DNA of 64,000 nt from Heliocidaris tuberculata (GCA_025618425.1 CM046846.1:27658499-27722498), one strand, 5' to 3'; positions 1 through 12,356 are shown, counted from the first letter of the stretch. A program made the numbers and translations. The notes: generated by a model not told the origin, from the letters alone.

Positions 1-120
1 TAAAACGTTTGTTTGGGTACAGTGACGTTTATTTTCTTATCTAAATTGCATACATGTACATTCATCTTTCCATTCATATGCAAATACGTCTCGAACAATA
101 TTTACAAAAGTATCAACTTC

Positions 121-192
121 TGACCCCGACGTGATTTGAACACGCAACCTTCTGATCTGGAGTCAGACGCGCTACCGTTGCGCCACGGAGTC
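121..192 (-). tRNA. tRNA-Trp (anticodon CCA)
   Basis: The reverse complement is a 72-nt cloverleaf that begins GACTCCG and ends CGGGGTC plus discriminator A. The acceptor stem pairs fully with one G-U. The A box (TGGCGCAACGG), anticodon loop CTCCAGA and B box (GTTCAAATC) are all present. There is no intron and CCA is not encoded. The sequence is nearly the same as the vertebrate cytosolic tRNA-Trp I know. Confidence 0.93.
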
Positions 193-1124
193 AAGTTGAA
201 AGCAAATGGTTTGCCAGCTGTTATGTCTCAAATAGAGACCAGCTCGTATCTTGATAGAGTGTAGATCGAGCTTTGTATCCTGACCCAGATTACCGATGTC
301 TATTTTTAATTTAGAGTGATTCATCGTTCCCTAGATTACGTTGCACTTTGCCCGTAGTATATTGGTCTTTGGTGTATATGCTTCGCCATGTGTTTTGTTA
401 TTTGTTTTTGACAGCCCATTTCCAGAATGAAGTTAAATTGTGGAATAAATTCAATACGAAAATAAATATTTGTCTTTGTCTGGGGAAAAATATGGCATAA
501 GCATGTCAATAGGTCCTACCATTTAAATGGTAATTGAAGATTCATATATAACATAATGGTTACTATTAATATTTATATGTTTACATTTTGAAGCATTATA
601 GTATCATTGTTCATTTATTTAATTCAAGTTTCATTCAATTTATCAGTTTCAAAGTTTCAAAGTGTATTGATTTTCCACATTAAAAAAAAAAGTTCATATG
701 AAGAACAAAACAATTATGTAAACTGAATATTGATAGATATAACAGCTCATGATTCAATGGACTTGGCTACGATAGTACACTGATAAAGCAATAATTGGTA
801 TAATGTAATGTATAATATAGTGAGATATTTTTGGAGGAAGGGGAGCTGATATATGATAATATTATAATTATTTTCTTCAACCCCGAATCAAATTCAATTC
901 AATTCAAATCAACATTTCAATCTTCCTTCGATTTGACAACATTCAATATTTTTTCAAATAGTGCAGTTTATATAAAGTAACATAAAATATAATTGTAAAG
1001 AACTATACAATACATGGAAGAAGGCACTAATCCCAATAAGCATATTATGCTTTTCAATAACGGGTATACGCCTTTGAATTCGTTCCTTATATATAATGGA
1101 GGAATAATACCTGAAAATTTCACT
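193..1124. other. AT-rich intergenic DNA, nothing recognised
   Basis: No coding exon, RNA gene or clear transposon end was found between the tRNA-Trp and the transposon composite. The short open frame at 954-1166 minus has no recognisable motif. Confidence 0.5.
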
Positions 1125-1157
1125 TAAGCCGGGTTCACACGAAGCGTCACTTTGATT

Positions 1158-1438
1158 CAGGTCCACTCGCTATTCATAAGGACCGCTATTCATAGAAAAC
1201 GGCTATTCATTTAACACGCGTTATGAATAGCGGTCCTTATGAATAGTTATGAATAGTGGTCCTTATGAATGGAGGTTCTTATGAATAGCGAGGTAATTTG
1301 TCTATGGTTTGCTCGCTATTTAGAAGGAGCGCTATTCATACAAAATTGCTATTCATTTAGTCACGCGTTATGGATAGGGGTCCTTATGAACAGGTGGTCC
1401 TTATGAATAGCGGTCCTTATGACTAGCGAGGTTACCCT
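1158..1438. mobile_element. hAT-like MITE with internal iterons, copy A
   Basis: It is bounded by an apparent 8-bp target duplication, CTTTGATT, at 1150-1157 and 1439-1446. The ends carry inverted CTCGCTA / TAGCGAG. The interior is built from many direct and inverted copies of CGCTATTCATAAGGACC and its complement, giving a strongly foldable sequence. A second copy lies at 24543-24790. The 8-bp duplication is typical of hAT elements. There is no coding capacity. Confidence 0.65.
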
Positions 1439-1522
1439 CTTTGATTGGTCAGTACCTGCGCTAATCGAGCCTGTGATTGCAATAAACCAATACGCTAGTA
1501 AATAAAATCGTTTGAACTGTGT

Positions 1523-1657
1523 CTTCTTGCATAAAAAGTTGCGTTTAATGGCAACTCGAAAAATTAAACGCATGTCCAAAATACGCGATCCTCATTGGTT
1601 GAAAATCAAGTTGCGTTTAATTTTTTGAGCTGCGATTAAATGCAACTTTTTATGCAA
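1523..1657 (-). mobile_element. Hairpin MITE, copy 1 (diverged)
   Basis: Its arms read TTGCATAAAAAGTTGCG on the left and the complementary GCAACTTTTTATGCAA on the right. The loop is in the opposite orientation to the copy at 31867-32013. Arm mismatches show it is older than that copy. Confidence 0.65.
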
Positions 1658-2183
1658 AATGACTCATGCAGAGTTCATTGTGCAATCACTTTTCAAAGTT
1701 AACGATATCACTCTTTCGCGCAAAAGACCGTATACCAGTCACGCGTCAGCAAGTGACGCCTCTTGTGAGCAGTGCTTTATAAGGTTTGAAAACTGTTGAT
1801 ATTGTTTTGATACATGTTTTAATGATTTAATTTTGAAAGAACATCCACTCAGGGATGAACTAGAACTAAAATTTGGTTTGAGCACTTGTGATGCGACTGG
1901 CCCACTCACACTTAATCTATGATGAAATATTATGTAATTCCAAATTGTCCCCATATTTTCATTATCATCAATTTTTTGTTTTGTTTCGTAAAATATGTGT
2001 ATTCAAGAAGACTTTGTAAGTCTATTTTTCCAAGTTAAATTGTAATATTTGTACATAATATGTAATTTTATTATCATCAAGGACCCCATGGAAAAACAGC
2101 CTTATTTTGCTATCCGCCTATTTTTTGAAACTTGAATTATATACTAATTAATATAAAAACAAACAATTAATGTTAAGAAAACA

Positions 2184-2690
2184 GATATTGAGAGGTTGCA
2201 GCGCATCCAAAATGGTGCCGCCAGGATTGTATTGAAAGCAAGGAAACAGGATAGGGCAACTCCTTTGTTGAAGCAGTTACATTGGTTACCAGTTGAGAAG
2301 AGAATCTCTTACAAGGTTGCTTTGATTGTTTATAAGTGCATACACAAATCAGCACCCGACGTCCCGAGTACCTTTTTACTTTACTGTCCTCACCTCACCG
2401 GTCAAATTACAGACTTCGCTCTAGTGAAGATACTTCAATTTTACATGTTCCTATAGAGTTGATTCGAAGAAGGGTGAAGCTAGCTTTGATTTTTGTGGTC
2501 CAAAACTGTGGAATAGTTTGCCAGCACATCTACAGAATCTTTTAAGCAGAATCTTTTAAGCAGAATCTAAAGACATATTTTGTTTGTATTGTAGTTAAGT
2601 AATCTTGGAGAGCTGTATGTAAAGCGCATAGAGCAGTTTTAATTGATTATGCGCTATGTAAGTCACAGTGTATTATTATTTATTAATCAA
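2184..2690 (+). mobile_element. Non-LTR retrotransposon 3' stub (reverse transcriptase C-terminus)
   Basis: Translation from about 2196 gives the motif LQRIQNGAARIVLKARK, then LHWLPVEKRISYKV and YKCIHKSAP. This is the conserved segment after the reverse-transcriptase domain in CR1/L2/Jockey-type elements. A frameshift near 2370 moves the continuation (RLRSS, then GPKLWNSLPAHLQ near 2500) to another frame, so the copy is dead. The 3' end has a GCGCATA hairpin and an ATT-rich tail, as expected of this group. It is truncated at the 5' end. Confidence 0.75.
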
Positions 2691-3117
2691 TTTTCTACCC
2701 TTGATTGGACTGCAAAATTCCATGTAAATTCTGAAGTAAAATTGCATGGGATCAAGATGGCAAAACGTTAGAAGAAATGTAATCCTTTGCAAACTATAAG
2801 AGATCGGTCATTTTAAAAGAATTGGGGTTTTAGCCCCTTGCATTCAAATGTTTTTGACGCATTTTTCGCCGACAATAATTTAACGCAAAAGTGATTAAAC
2901 CGTCAGCCCGGTTCATTCCGATTGTGTCATTACCTGCGCTAATCGAGCATGTGAAGGGCAATTATAACCCATACACCAATTATTAAAAACATTGTTTGCA
3001 CTATTCATTTTGAAATCACTAATTTCTAAATGACATCACTCTTTCATGGCGTGCAAAATACAATGCAAGTCATGACGCGGTCATATAAGAATAGTTAAAA
3101 CTAAGTTTGTTGGTGGG

Positions 3118-3200
3118 TTTTTTTTTTTGTTTTTGTTTTTCGTTTATTTTTTTGTGTTTTTTTTTTCGTTTTTTTTTTTTTGTTTTTTTTTTTTTTACAA
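3118..3200 (+). repeat. Poly-T low-complexity tract
   Basis: Long T runs broken by single G or C bases. It may be the A-tail of an antisense retroposon, but no adjoining element was recognised. Confidence 0.6.
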
Positions 3201-3280
3201 ATATCGACTTTTTTTCTTAGCGTTTCCATAGCATGGGCTTTTTTTTTCTCTCGATTGGGCTCCGTTATATACATATAATA

Positions 3281-3790
3281 TTAATTCGACGCCCTGACTG
3301 TTTTCAATTATTTGGACGCAATCTAGTGCAGTGTACGTGTAACAGGGGTGGGTGCAGGGAAGGGGGAGTCATTTTTTCGGTTTTTTAAAGTTTTGGCAAA
3401 TTTGAGAGAAAGATAACGGCTCGTAGCACCTTTTTTTTTTTTTAGGCGGAAAGTTAGTTCGACGCCCTGACTGCTTTTCAATTATTTGGACGCAATACTG
3501 CACTGTATGTAACAGGGGTGGTCGTAGTTTCCCCCTTCCCGCGCGAAGCGCGAAAACTTTGACGTCATACTTTGAAGTTTCAGTAAATTTTAGAGAAAGA
3601 TTACGGCTCGTAGCACCTTTTTTTAGACGGAAAGTTAGTTCGACGCCCTGACTGCTTTTCAGTTATTTGGACGCAATACTGCACTGTATGTAACATGGGT
3701 GGGCGTAGGGAAAGGCGAGTTTACCACTTCCCGCGCGAAGCGCGAAAACTTTGACAGCAAATTTTGAGAGAAAGATAAAGGCTCGTTTTT
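3281..3790. repeat. Tandem repeat, three ~175-180-bp units
   Basis: Units start at 3281, 3454 and 3635, each with TTA(A/G)TTCGACGCCCTGACTG, then TTATTTGGACGCAAT, then GAGAAAGAT(A/T)A(C/A)GGCTCG. Units 2 and 3 also share the palindrome CGCGCGAAGCGCG. The array runs into a C-rich stretch (3807-3890) with the CTGGCTACGC signature common at ends of DNA transposons. Confidence 0.75.
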
Positions 3791-3955
3791 AGGCTTTTTT
3801 TTTTTACTCCCCCCCCCCCCCCACTTTTTCACTCTCGCATTTTGTTTTTGGGAGGCGACCGCCCCCACCGCCCCCTGGCTACGCGCCTGTTAGCACAGAT
3901 ACTGACGCAATAGAAGTGAAGCCTTGTGTGAACCTGGCTTTAGAGCGCAGCCATG

Positions 3956-5866
3956 TTATTTTGAGATAAGAAGTATCTCTGCTCCTCCGGATGTTAGAAC
4001 GCGACCGTCTGCGTCCTCCGTCGACATGGAACGCCAAAAGGACATCAGCTCATCCACCAACTCTTTCCGCGCCGTCTGCCGAAAATAAGCCGTCTGCGTG
4101 AAAAAATCTAAGAGTTTGTTCCCGAAATCTGATTGCTCGTCAAATAAATCGGTAATATCCCATTTTAGAGGGAGAGAGACCGTGGTTACGTCATATCCCT
4201 GGCTGTTTGCGAACTCACGGATACGATTGGAAGTAAGTTGGTCATTGACAGAGGTTGATGCTGGCAGCCATGACTTCACCAGGAAGGTTTTTTGAAGTAT
4301 GTTATCATCTGTATCAGGAAGTTGAAAGAACGGGGAGCATGGTTTTAGTCTTACAATTATGTTAGGACAGTTTTGTCACTTAATCATGTTTCAACAAAGG
4401 CCGGAACATATTGGCCATCAAGACAGCCATGACGGCACCACACAGCGTGACCAGGAAGGTTCTTAAAAATTATCATCTGTATCAGGAAATGTAACACTGC
4501 GGGAAGAACGGTGAGCATATCATGAGTTTAGCGTTACAAGAACAGTTTTGCCACCTATCATGTTTCAACTCTTAAATTTCCCTTTCAAGATGAATTACAT
4601 ATACCTACCAGTATGACAAACGAAGATCATGATGCCATTGTCTTTCAACAAGGGTGCCATCCGGGTGAAAGTCGTCTCAAAGTCACCAGTATAATACAGT
4701 GAATGTATAGCGCTGATGAGGTTGTACTTGCTTCCCGCCAAGGGGCTTTCATCCAAGAAATTTGACAGAGGACCAGTAAACCAATGGCAGACGACAGATG
4801 ATTTGTCATCAGAATTCAACACAGCCACTGTGTTCTTGAATTTCTCGAGCATAGGTTCATTAGGATCCACTGCAACATTACATAGGGATGGGTAGTAAGA
4901 TTTAAGACTCTCCAGAAAGTGAAATTCATGTGGGCCTGTGGAATAAGAAAAAATAATAAGAACGAAAATTACACCAATAATCAAACAAATATCGAGCGAA
5001 AATTTAAGTACAGTACATAGTTGCGCATCCATACAAAAAGGGGGTGAAATGCACGGGGGTGGTAGGGGTCTACACCCCCCCCCCCACTTTTGAGGGAGGG
5101 AGAATGGCCTTACAAATACACCCCCGCTTTTCAAGGAAAATAACTTTTAACAAATCCATCAGTACTGTTGTTGACAAATTAGACAAAATCAATATAAGTA
5201 ACTTTTGTAATAGTGAACCTTTTATTTAGAATGCTACTTCAATAATCAAATAGGTTTAGAGCGTCCTAAAATCAGTCCGATTTTTCTTCTCCAAAATCTC
5301 ACATCCATCTCCATTACTATTGTGTCTTCCGCGAGTGCAATCTCGGCGCCTAATTGCGACTCATCACCCCCGCCCCTCCCCCCTACTCCTCAGAATAGAT
5401 TTACGCCACTGGTGAAGTGTATGTACTAAATATATTTGATTCACTGTTTTCTTTGAATTGAAAAAAAAAAGGTTATATAGGCGTACGCTGGTCGTACCTT
5501 AATGATATATACCGAGTATAGTACACCACCGAGTTTATGATAAATTCACAGTAACGCTTGCTTTAAAGAAAAGAGGCCGTACTGGATCAGGCCTACATAA
5601 GTAACCTCCAATTCACATCACTTATAATAATCAAAGAAGTATTGTAATAACGTACCTTCACCGACTCCTATACCTAGGAGATTGAATTGATCATTTCGAC
5701 CAAAAACGTCAGTCAGCCGCTTCATCACTTTGGTGTCAAAATACTGAATTACTTTTTCGAGGACGGCATCCTTCTTGGCGGTGTGGTAGAAAGCATTCAA
5801 GTAAGCATCTTCGTAACGATCATGTTCCTCCTTCAGAGGCTTAAGATTGGAAATGAAATTTGACAT
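3956..5866 (-). CDS. HNMT-like: Histamine N-methyltransferase-like SAM methyltransferase (3 exons, complete)
   Basis: Assembled exons are 5866-5656, 4935-4609 and 4308-3956, all with GT..AG borders and phase-1 junctions. Total is 891 nt, or 296 residues plus TAA, against 292 in human HNMT. The fold is a class-I S-adenosylmethionine methyltransferase. The glycine motif GIGVGEG (65-71) spans the first intron, and the acidic motif VDPNEP (93-98) follows. LISAIHSLYY (143-152) aligns with the HNMT core, and the C-terminal strand is GRVLTSGGAEILLISK. HNMT methylates the histamine imidazole in the cytosol. By my alignment from memory, the three human histamine contacts (Glu28, Gln143, Asn283) are here Lys31, His148 and Gly287, so the substrate may differ. 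There is no signal peptide, consistent with a cytosolic enzyme. The family call is firm, the substrate unknown. Confidence 0.88.
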
Positions 5867-6000
5867 GGTTTAATGAGAAAAGAGAGCAGGAAGGCTATTC
5901 CAAGGGCAAAAAGACGTGTGGATAACGTCGCTGTTAGATTGGTTTTACCGGCGGTTATTATTCAATTTAAATTTGAGTTTTTATATAAAGCTGTAGCTTA
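5867..6000 (-). promoter_or_regulatory. Probable HNMT-like 5' UTR and TATA-box promoter
   Basis: On the minus strand a TATATAAA box lies at about 5981-5988, roughly 115 bases upstream of the ATG. This gives a predicted start site near 5955 and a 5' UTR of about 90 nt. The element is seen in the sequence; its use is inferred. Confidence 0.4.
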
Positions 6001-6153
6001 AGTATGTGAAATGTGAGTGCTGTATAACTCCTAAAACCTGATCAGCTCGTACATTTAAGTGAAAAAACTAGACTATCGAGAACTATTCAAGCAATTAGTG
6101 ATATCAAATTGTGGAGGTCACGGTTATACATACAGTGGCTTATCTATATAGGG

Positions 6154-6361
6154 CAGTGGCGTATCCAGACCTTGGGTTCTAGAAAAAAATAAATCCCATT
6201 TAAACCCTTTAATCTTACACACAATTACTTGCATGCACTTCTGGTGCTTAAATAAGGACCATTGTTTTGTTCCTTTTCTCCTCTTTCTCTTTCTTTTGCA
6301 TTTTTGCGCCTCTTCAAGTGCCGCCCGGGTTCTTGCCCCTCTGACCCCCCTAGATACGCCA
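6154..6361. mobile_element. Small CAGTGGCGTA-type MITE
   Basis: The left end CAGTGGCGTATCCAGA has TGGCGTATC matched by GATACGCCA at 6353-6361. The right side is C-rich, as in hAT-like MITEs with this terminus. No clean target duplication was found. Confidence 0.45.
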
Positions 6362-6948
6362 TATATCATGGTCAAGATTGTCAAAAGTAGTTTGGGTTCG
6401 ACGGACAAACATCGGTGGTCAAAATCGTGCGCTTTGCCTGTTTCTCTGTTTATTTTCAGATAAGAGTGAATTTCATGGTATGCATTACAGGCCATTCCCA
6501 TTCTCCGCTATGAAACGTTAAATTCCGATGGCAAAAATAATAAAATTTCTACCTCAAAAAATTAATGCACTTATATAAAAACAATGTAGGAAGAATTTTT
6601 TTTATCTTGACAGATGTTGTCAAGTAGTGGTAAACTAGATATTTTTCATCAAAAGAAAAAAACAATATTTGTTAGATGAATTGCTATATTTCGACCATAA
6701 ACTCGGCAGTGTATGTTAGTTTTCCTTGAAAGTTTGCATATGTCCATCATAATCAAGAATGGCATCTAATTGGAATGGATTATGCCACTTGGTTATAAAT
6801 GTATCATAAAATGGAGATTTAACCACTGATAGAGATCAGTGGTTGCAACGTATCTGGCAATGAAATACACTAGTTATGGAGTCTTTTACTTCTCGACTTT
6901 GTAGAACATTATGTAGAATAATTAATTAATTAATTTATTTATTTATTT

Positions 6949-7468
<520 letters not shown>

Positions 7469-7613
7469 ATATATATATATATATATATATGGTCTTCCAT
7501 GAGGCCCGGATAGCAATGATAAGTAACAATGATAGTCAACAAAATCATGAAAATAAATTCATAGCAAAAAGTAGATAAGAACATATATACATAAATAAAT
7601 AAATATATATACA

Positions 7614-7679
<66 letters not shown>
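7469..7679. repeat. Further (TA)n arrays
   Basis: Short AT array at 7469-7490 and a longer TA array at about 7615-7679, separated by unique AT-rich sequence. Confidence 0.9.
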
Positions 7680-7681
<2 letters not shown>

Positions 7682-9845
7682 GTATTTCGTTTCCTCGTAA
7701 TTAATTTTTTTTTTTAACGTAAATGTCGTTGCACGTTGCACATGTCAAGTATCTTAATATTATAATCATCATATGCATAGCCGATAATTATTATTTTTTA
7801 AATCCGTAATAATCATCAAGTTTACAAAAGATCTGATAAGTAGATATATTTACAATTTATCAACCTGGAATGATATAGCCCTATCAAAAATATGGAGTCG
7901 TCGACAAATGGTTTCGGACTTTTCTTACTAATTGCATTCAAAAGCTATCTTTCTATGAATAAGAGGTTATACATAATTCAGCTTGTTAAGTATTAATTCA
8001 CAAATTTTCTTGCTTTGTTATAAAATATCGTAAAGTTATGCAGTATTTCTAATGCAGAGTTAAACCTAGGCCTGATAAAAAAATGCAAAGGGTATAAAGA
8101 TAACGTTGATTATTAGCACAAATAAGTTAAGGAATCATGGTTACATATATCTGACAAAATATCTCGTTTAAGATCTTTATAAAAGAGTATTTATTAACTG
8201 CAAATATAAAATTAAATTAAAGAAAGAGAATCAAATATGTTTACAATTTTGGTAAGCACAACACTCCTCAGCCCCAAATCTTGAATTCTATCATTATACC
8301 TTTTATTATATCAACGTATATAATTATATAGAAGACCCAACAAAACCTTTTCTGTCGTAACGTGTACGATGTTTGAGAAATCTGACCACATCCCGACATT
8401 GATAAAATTCAGGATACAATGAGGAGATAGAGAATATATAAATTATTAAAGAGACTCCTAGTGATCACTCCATGATGACATTGGAAACCATGCGTGTTTT
8501 ATTGCTCATTTTTTTGCACAAAACCCCTGTATATTATGATATCTGATACATGTATATTATGATGGTAACGTATCTGTGTGCTCTTTTCTTTATATACGAT
8601 TATGATTGTTGTATCTACCAATATACCAAGGAATAGTATTTGATTTAACTTTGGATACTTCGCTGTTTTTCTTCATGTGTAACGTATCTGGCGCAATCTG
8701 AACGTACGTCTTGTGAGAATGCGCCTTGATATTTCTGTTCAAATTAAGAGATCATCAAATTTCATTTTGTGCGTACACATGTACATGTATTATAGGACTT
8801 CCGTAATCCATACACAAATAACTTGATTTGTTCAGATCACTGTTATCACTATTTTTCATCGATCAGAAAAATGGTCACAATATTGGTAACATGCATGCCC
8901 TCAAACAGCCGAAATAAAAATATGAAGCATGATATATTGCTTGCATTTAATCACTGGGACATGATGCAAGTTAATGGAGAATAACAAAAATGTTAATTTT
9001 ATCTATATATTTACCGGTCTTGGATACATCAATAAGAACACAGCTTGGCTGGTGACATGGGGGAAAACAAGGTTTCCATCTCTTGCCTAATTGAAAGATA
9101 ATTTCTAATTTAGATGTGGCAGTCATCACATACCCTGTGTAAGAGGACGATATGAGGGCATCCCTAGACAAAATAGATTATGACCTGTTATCTTTGTAAT
9201 GTAGGTAGTATCGGTGACGAATTTCACTACTTATTTGGGTGTGCTTACTTGAAAGAAAATAGAGACAAATATATTCTGCCTCAGTATAGAAACCGCCCTA
9301 ACAAATTGAAAATGACTTGTGTACTTTATTTAATACCAAAAGTGTAAAAACACTGCCAAAACTTGCCAAATTTGTTAAAATCATTATGTTAAAGTTTTGG
9401 TAGATCATAAGTAATATTGTATAACGGCACGTGTTAACTCAAAATGATTCACATGTATTATGTAAACTATGATTTCAAAATCTGACAAGGCATAATAGAG
9501 GAGCTTGCTTGGTATCAGTGCAATTAACACATGAATATACATTTCAGCCTGGCATTCACATACCACAGATACCTGAAAAGTTCTTCTATTATGCCTTGTC
9601 AAACAGGTGGAGATGGACAATGGGTGTGTTTACATAATCCTATCAATATTTTTGGGCTACTTTTGAGAAAGCAATACATTTTTCATGTTTTTCACAATTT
9701 AATAACTTATTAATCAAAAGACCAATTATCACCAAATTGCACCTCAAGAAGATTATTATACTCAAAATTATGTTTAAAAAATATAAATTGAATTGAATAA
9801 ATCACTTTTGAGTTATCATAGTCAGAATGGTTTTTCTTTACATAC
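7680..9845. other. AT-rich non-coding stretch
   Basis: No exon, RNA gene or recognisable transposon end was found. Short open frames here (for example 8971-9171 minus) have no family motif. Confidence 0.5.
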
Positions 9846-10190
9846 AGAGCATTTTTTTCGGGGGGGGGGGGCAAAGCGTTGTCCAAGGGCACTTTGGAGT
9901 TTTCATTTCAGGGGGTCTGACTCCACCCCCTTCCCGATGGACAATTTTGTCAGGTTTTATTATTTAAAAAAAATGCCATATATAGCTCTTCCTTCTGACA
10001 AAATTTGGTCCCTGCATGGGCTTCAAGGGGAAACTGAATTTACCTCAATTTTTAGGGGCCGTCTGACACCTCATCCTGACGGATATTTTTGTCAGTTTTT
10101 TTGTTTTGTAATGTCCAGTCACACTACTTCCTACTGACAAAGTTTGGTGCATGGGAGAGATGTAGTGAAATCGACCCGACTTTGGGGTCT
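9846..10190. repeat. Poly-G run followed by a degenerate tandem duplication (~145-bp period)
   Basis: A run of G at about 9860-9871 precedes two related units near 9903 and 10048. Each contains TCTGAC(T/A)CC, then a T-rich TTTTGTCAG, then CTGACAAA(A/G)TTTGGT and GCATGGG. Confidence 0.45.
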
Positions 10191-10324
10191 CTTTTGGGGG
10201 CTTTGTGGCTAAACTCGGCGGCTACGGTCAGGCTGACAACCTTTTTGTCAATGACTTAGATGGTCTATAACTTTACGGGGTCAAATCTTATGGGTAAATG
10301 GGGTGACTATTTCGGCACAGGCTC

Positions 10325-10660
10325 CCAGACAATGACAATGACAATGATTTTATGACAATGACAATGATTTTATTTCTTTGTTCTTCCCCTCCTGGGGGCA
10401 TGGAAGAAATACAAACAAGTTATAAAACGGCAATATTTGGCATAAGAAAAATACAAAGAAACAAAAACATGAGAATACATATCGGATAATAATGAACATA
10501 TGCACAAGCAATAATTGTCACAAATTGAAGTATATTAGCCAATCTACGCCCAGAGGGTAGCAAAAGCTATAAAACCGGATTCTGTTCTCCTCAATATTTC
10601 CCCCGAAGAAGGCAGAAAGACATTAAAAAAAAAAAAAAAAAGAAAGAAAGAAAGAAAGAA
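10325..10660 (-). mobile_element. Probable retroposon 3' tail (LINE/SINE-like)
   Basis: TGACAATGACAATGATTTTA is repeated, then TTATTTCTTTGTTCTTCC and an A-rich end with AAAG repeats (10625-10665). The layout resembles antisense 3' ends of L2-like elements also seen near 30190 and 60760. No coding part remains. Confidence 0.3.
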
Positions 10661-11079
10661 AAAAATAAAATAATCCGGACCAAAGACACGCACTATTAAT
10701 ACATTATAGGCTGATTGGTGTTAGCTAGGCAAAAGCACCAACTGAGCTTGGTTAGAGACCCGGGACTTTATAGACACCCCAAGCTTTGGTATTCCTATGG
10801 CGCTATAAAGCAGGCTGGCAGCATGCAGCGACAGTGTATATTTTGTCCCTCTTGTTTATAAAATTCAAGTGTGGATATCCACTGCCTGGCTAGGATTAGG
10901 CTGTTATATAGCAACAACTTATATTTTATATTCACTTTTATTTCATTACTGTTCAGACTACATTTGGTAGAGTATAACTTAATGATGAAGGGCAATTTAA
11001 GAAATCAAAGTAAATTTTTGTAATAGTTATTTATATTACACATAGTATTTGTCCTGACCAAAAAAAAATGCAAAAGAGT

Positions 11080-11151
11080 TAGCAGAGCGAGGTTTCGATC
11101 CTCGGACCTCTGGGTTATGGGCCCAGCACGCTTCCGCTGCGCCACTCTGCT
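11080..11151 (-). tRNA. Initiator tRNA-Met (anticodon CAU)
   Basis: The reverse complement begins AGCAGAGTGGCGCAGCGGAA, carries the anticodon loop CCCATAA, B box GATCGAAAC and ends CTCTGCT plus A. The A1-U72 start pair and the GGGCCCATAACCC anticodon stem-loop identify the eukaryotic initiator. No intron. It sits about 65 bases upstream of the probable TUSC3/MAGT1 promoter, divergently oriented. Confidence 0.93.
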
Positions 11152-11164
11152 GCCGTGTTTCATG

Positions 11165-11260
11165 CGGGACGTTTATAATATATAAACAATAGCCTTTGTA
11201 AATCTGGCACTATTTCTGCGCTTGCGCATTGTACATTATGAGCTGTGCGCTGTGCGATGG
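11165..11260 (+). promoter_or_regulatory. Candidate TUSC3/MAGT1 promoter and first non-coding exon
   Basis: A TATAATATATAAA segment lies at about 11174-11186. It is followed by TGCGCTTGCGCA (11217-11228), one base off the NRF1 consensus common at housekeeping promoters, then a G(C)-rich stretch ending in a GTGAGT donor at 11260. The first coding exon opens with an acceptor (AG at 11346-11347 plus 1000, that is 12346-12347), so an upstream non-coding exon must exist. This is the best local candidate. Confidence 0.4.
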
Positions 11261-12356
11261 TGAGTGGTCGCTTCTTTACTCCTTATTTACCTTAAAAAAT
11301 TAAATTATAAAATTCTTTTTTCACCTCCTAAACACGTTTTGATCATTAATTTCTAGAATTTTATTTACATGAACTACAATTTAAATTCGCTATGTGGAAA
11401 TATGACCGAAAATTTTGTATGTGAGTCCCATGTGTGCATTTCTGTGTAGTGTTTGTTAATCAGAATAAGAACAGTCTTTGACTTTGAGTGAAAAGTTTTG
11501 CTAGTGCGCTTTTTCTCAGAGCCTGTTTAGCAATATGTTTAATGATTGGTAAGATATCGAATTACTCCACCAATAAGTTCCAATTATTGATGATTAATGA
11601 TGAACTGTTTTAAAAATGAAAGGGTGTCTGAATTTGTCACACACTTTAAAAAAAAAAAAGTCAAACTTTAATCCATTATTAGAGCCTATATCGCGTATTC
11701 TATGAAAACCTTATCAAAATAAATTTGCAGAAAAATAGAAAATTCTTATTCCATATAGGGAAAATTTGAATATTAATATAGGCCTAGATCTGCAAAAGAA
11801 TACTGGGGATATTATGATCCCAAATTGTGTTGTTGCATTGCATTGAACAACAAGTGAAGAAAAATTCAGATAAATTTAGATGGAAGTTTGCAGGCCATTT
11901 TTTCAAGATAAAGATGCATCAAAAGTAAGCTGCAATTATTTACCAGGCAAAAAATGTGAAATGAATGGATGGCTATTTTTATGACCAATATTGACTGGCA
12001 GGGTCTTATATTTTCAGAATGAACATGGAAACTGTCAACAGTTTCAGTCTTTCACTTGTATTTAAAGCTTTTTGTACAAATTTCCAAGAAAATTTATGTT
12101 CCTTTGTGTTTGTGTGTAATTGTAAAAAATGTTATTCCCGTCGGTTTGTGAGTTTACTCTACTACAAATGAACAGGACATCCTTCAACTTTACACTTTTA
12201 CAGTGTGCAAACTTCAGTTTGATTGGAGTACTTTTAATCTTAAAATAATTCACAGTCGAATCTATTCAAAATGATGTCCAGTTGTATGGGTAATATCAGG
12301 CTGATCTGATGTGATAAGCATATTTTTTTCTTCCAATTAAATTTCAGGTGAACAGG

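Larger units (their letters stand above)
1125..3942. mobile_element. Possible composite element bounded by ~20-bp inverted termini
   Basis: The left edge (TTAAGCCGGGTTCACACGA, about 1124-1142) matches the reverse complement of the right edge (AAAGCCAGGTTCACACAAG) with few mismatches. Inside lie an 8-bp-TSD MITE, a hairpin MITE, a non-LTR retrotransposon stub and a tandem repeat. This suggests an old element used repeatedly as an insertion site. No transposase is visible. The pairing of these two ends is inference. Confidence 0.35.

Noticed and set aside
2196..2545. Independent small protein gene
   Set aside because: It is a frameshifted C-terminal remnant of a non-LTR retrotransposon.
5044..5229. 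61-codon plus-strand frame with Pro run
   Set aside because: It crosses HNMT-like intron 1 and low-complexity C runs, with no motif.
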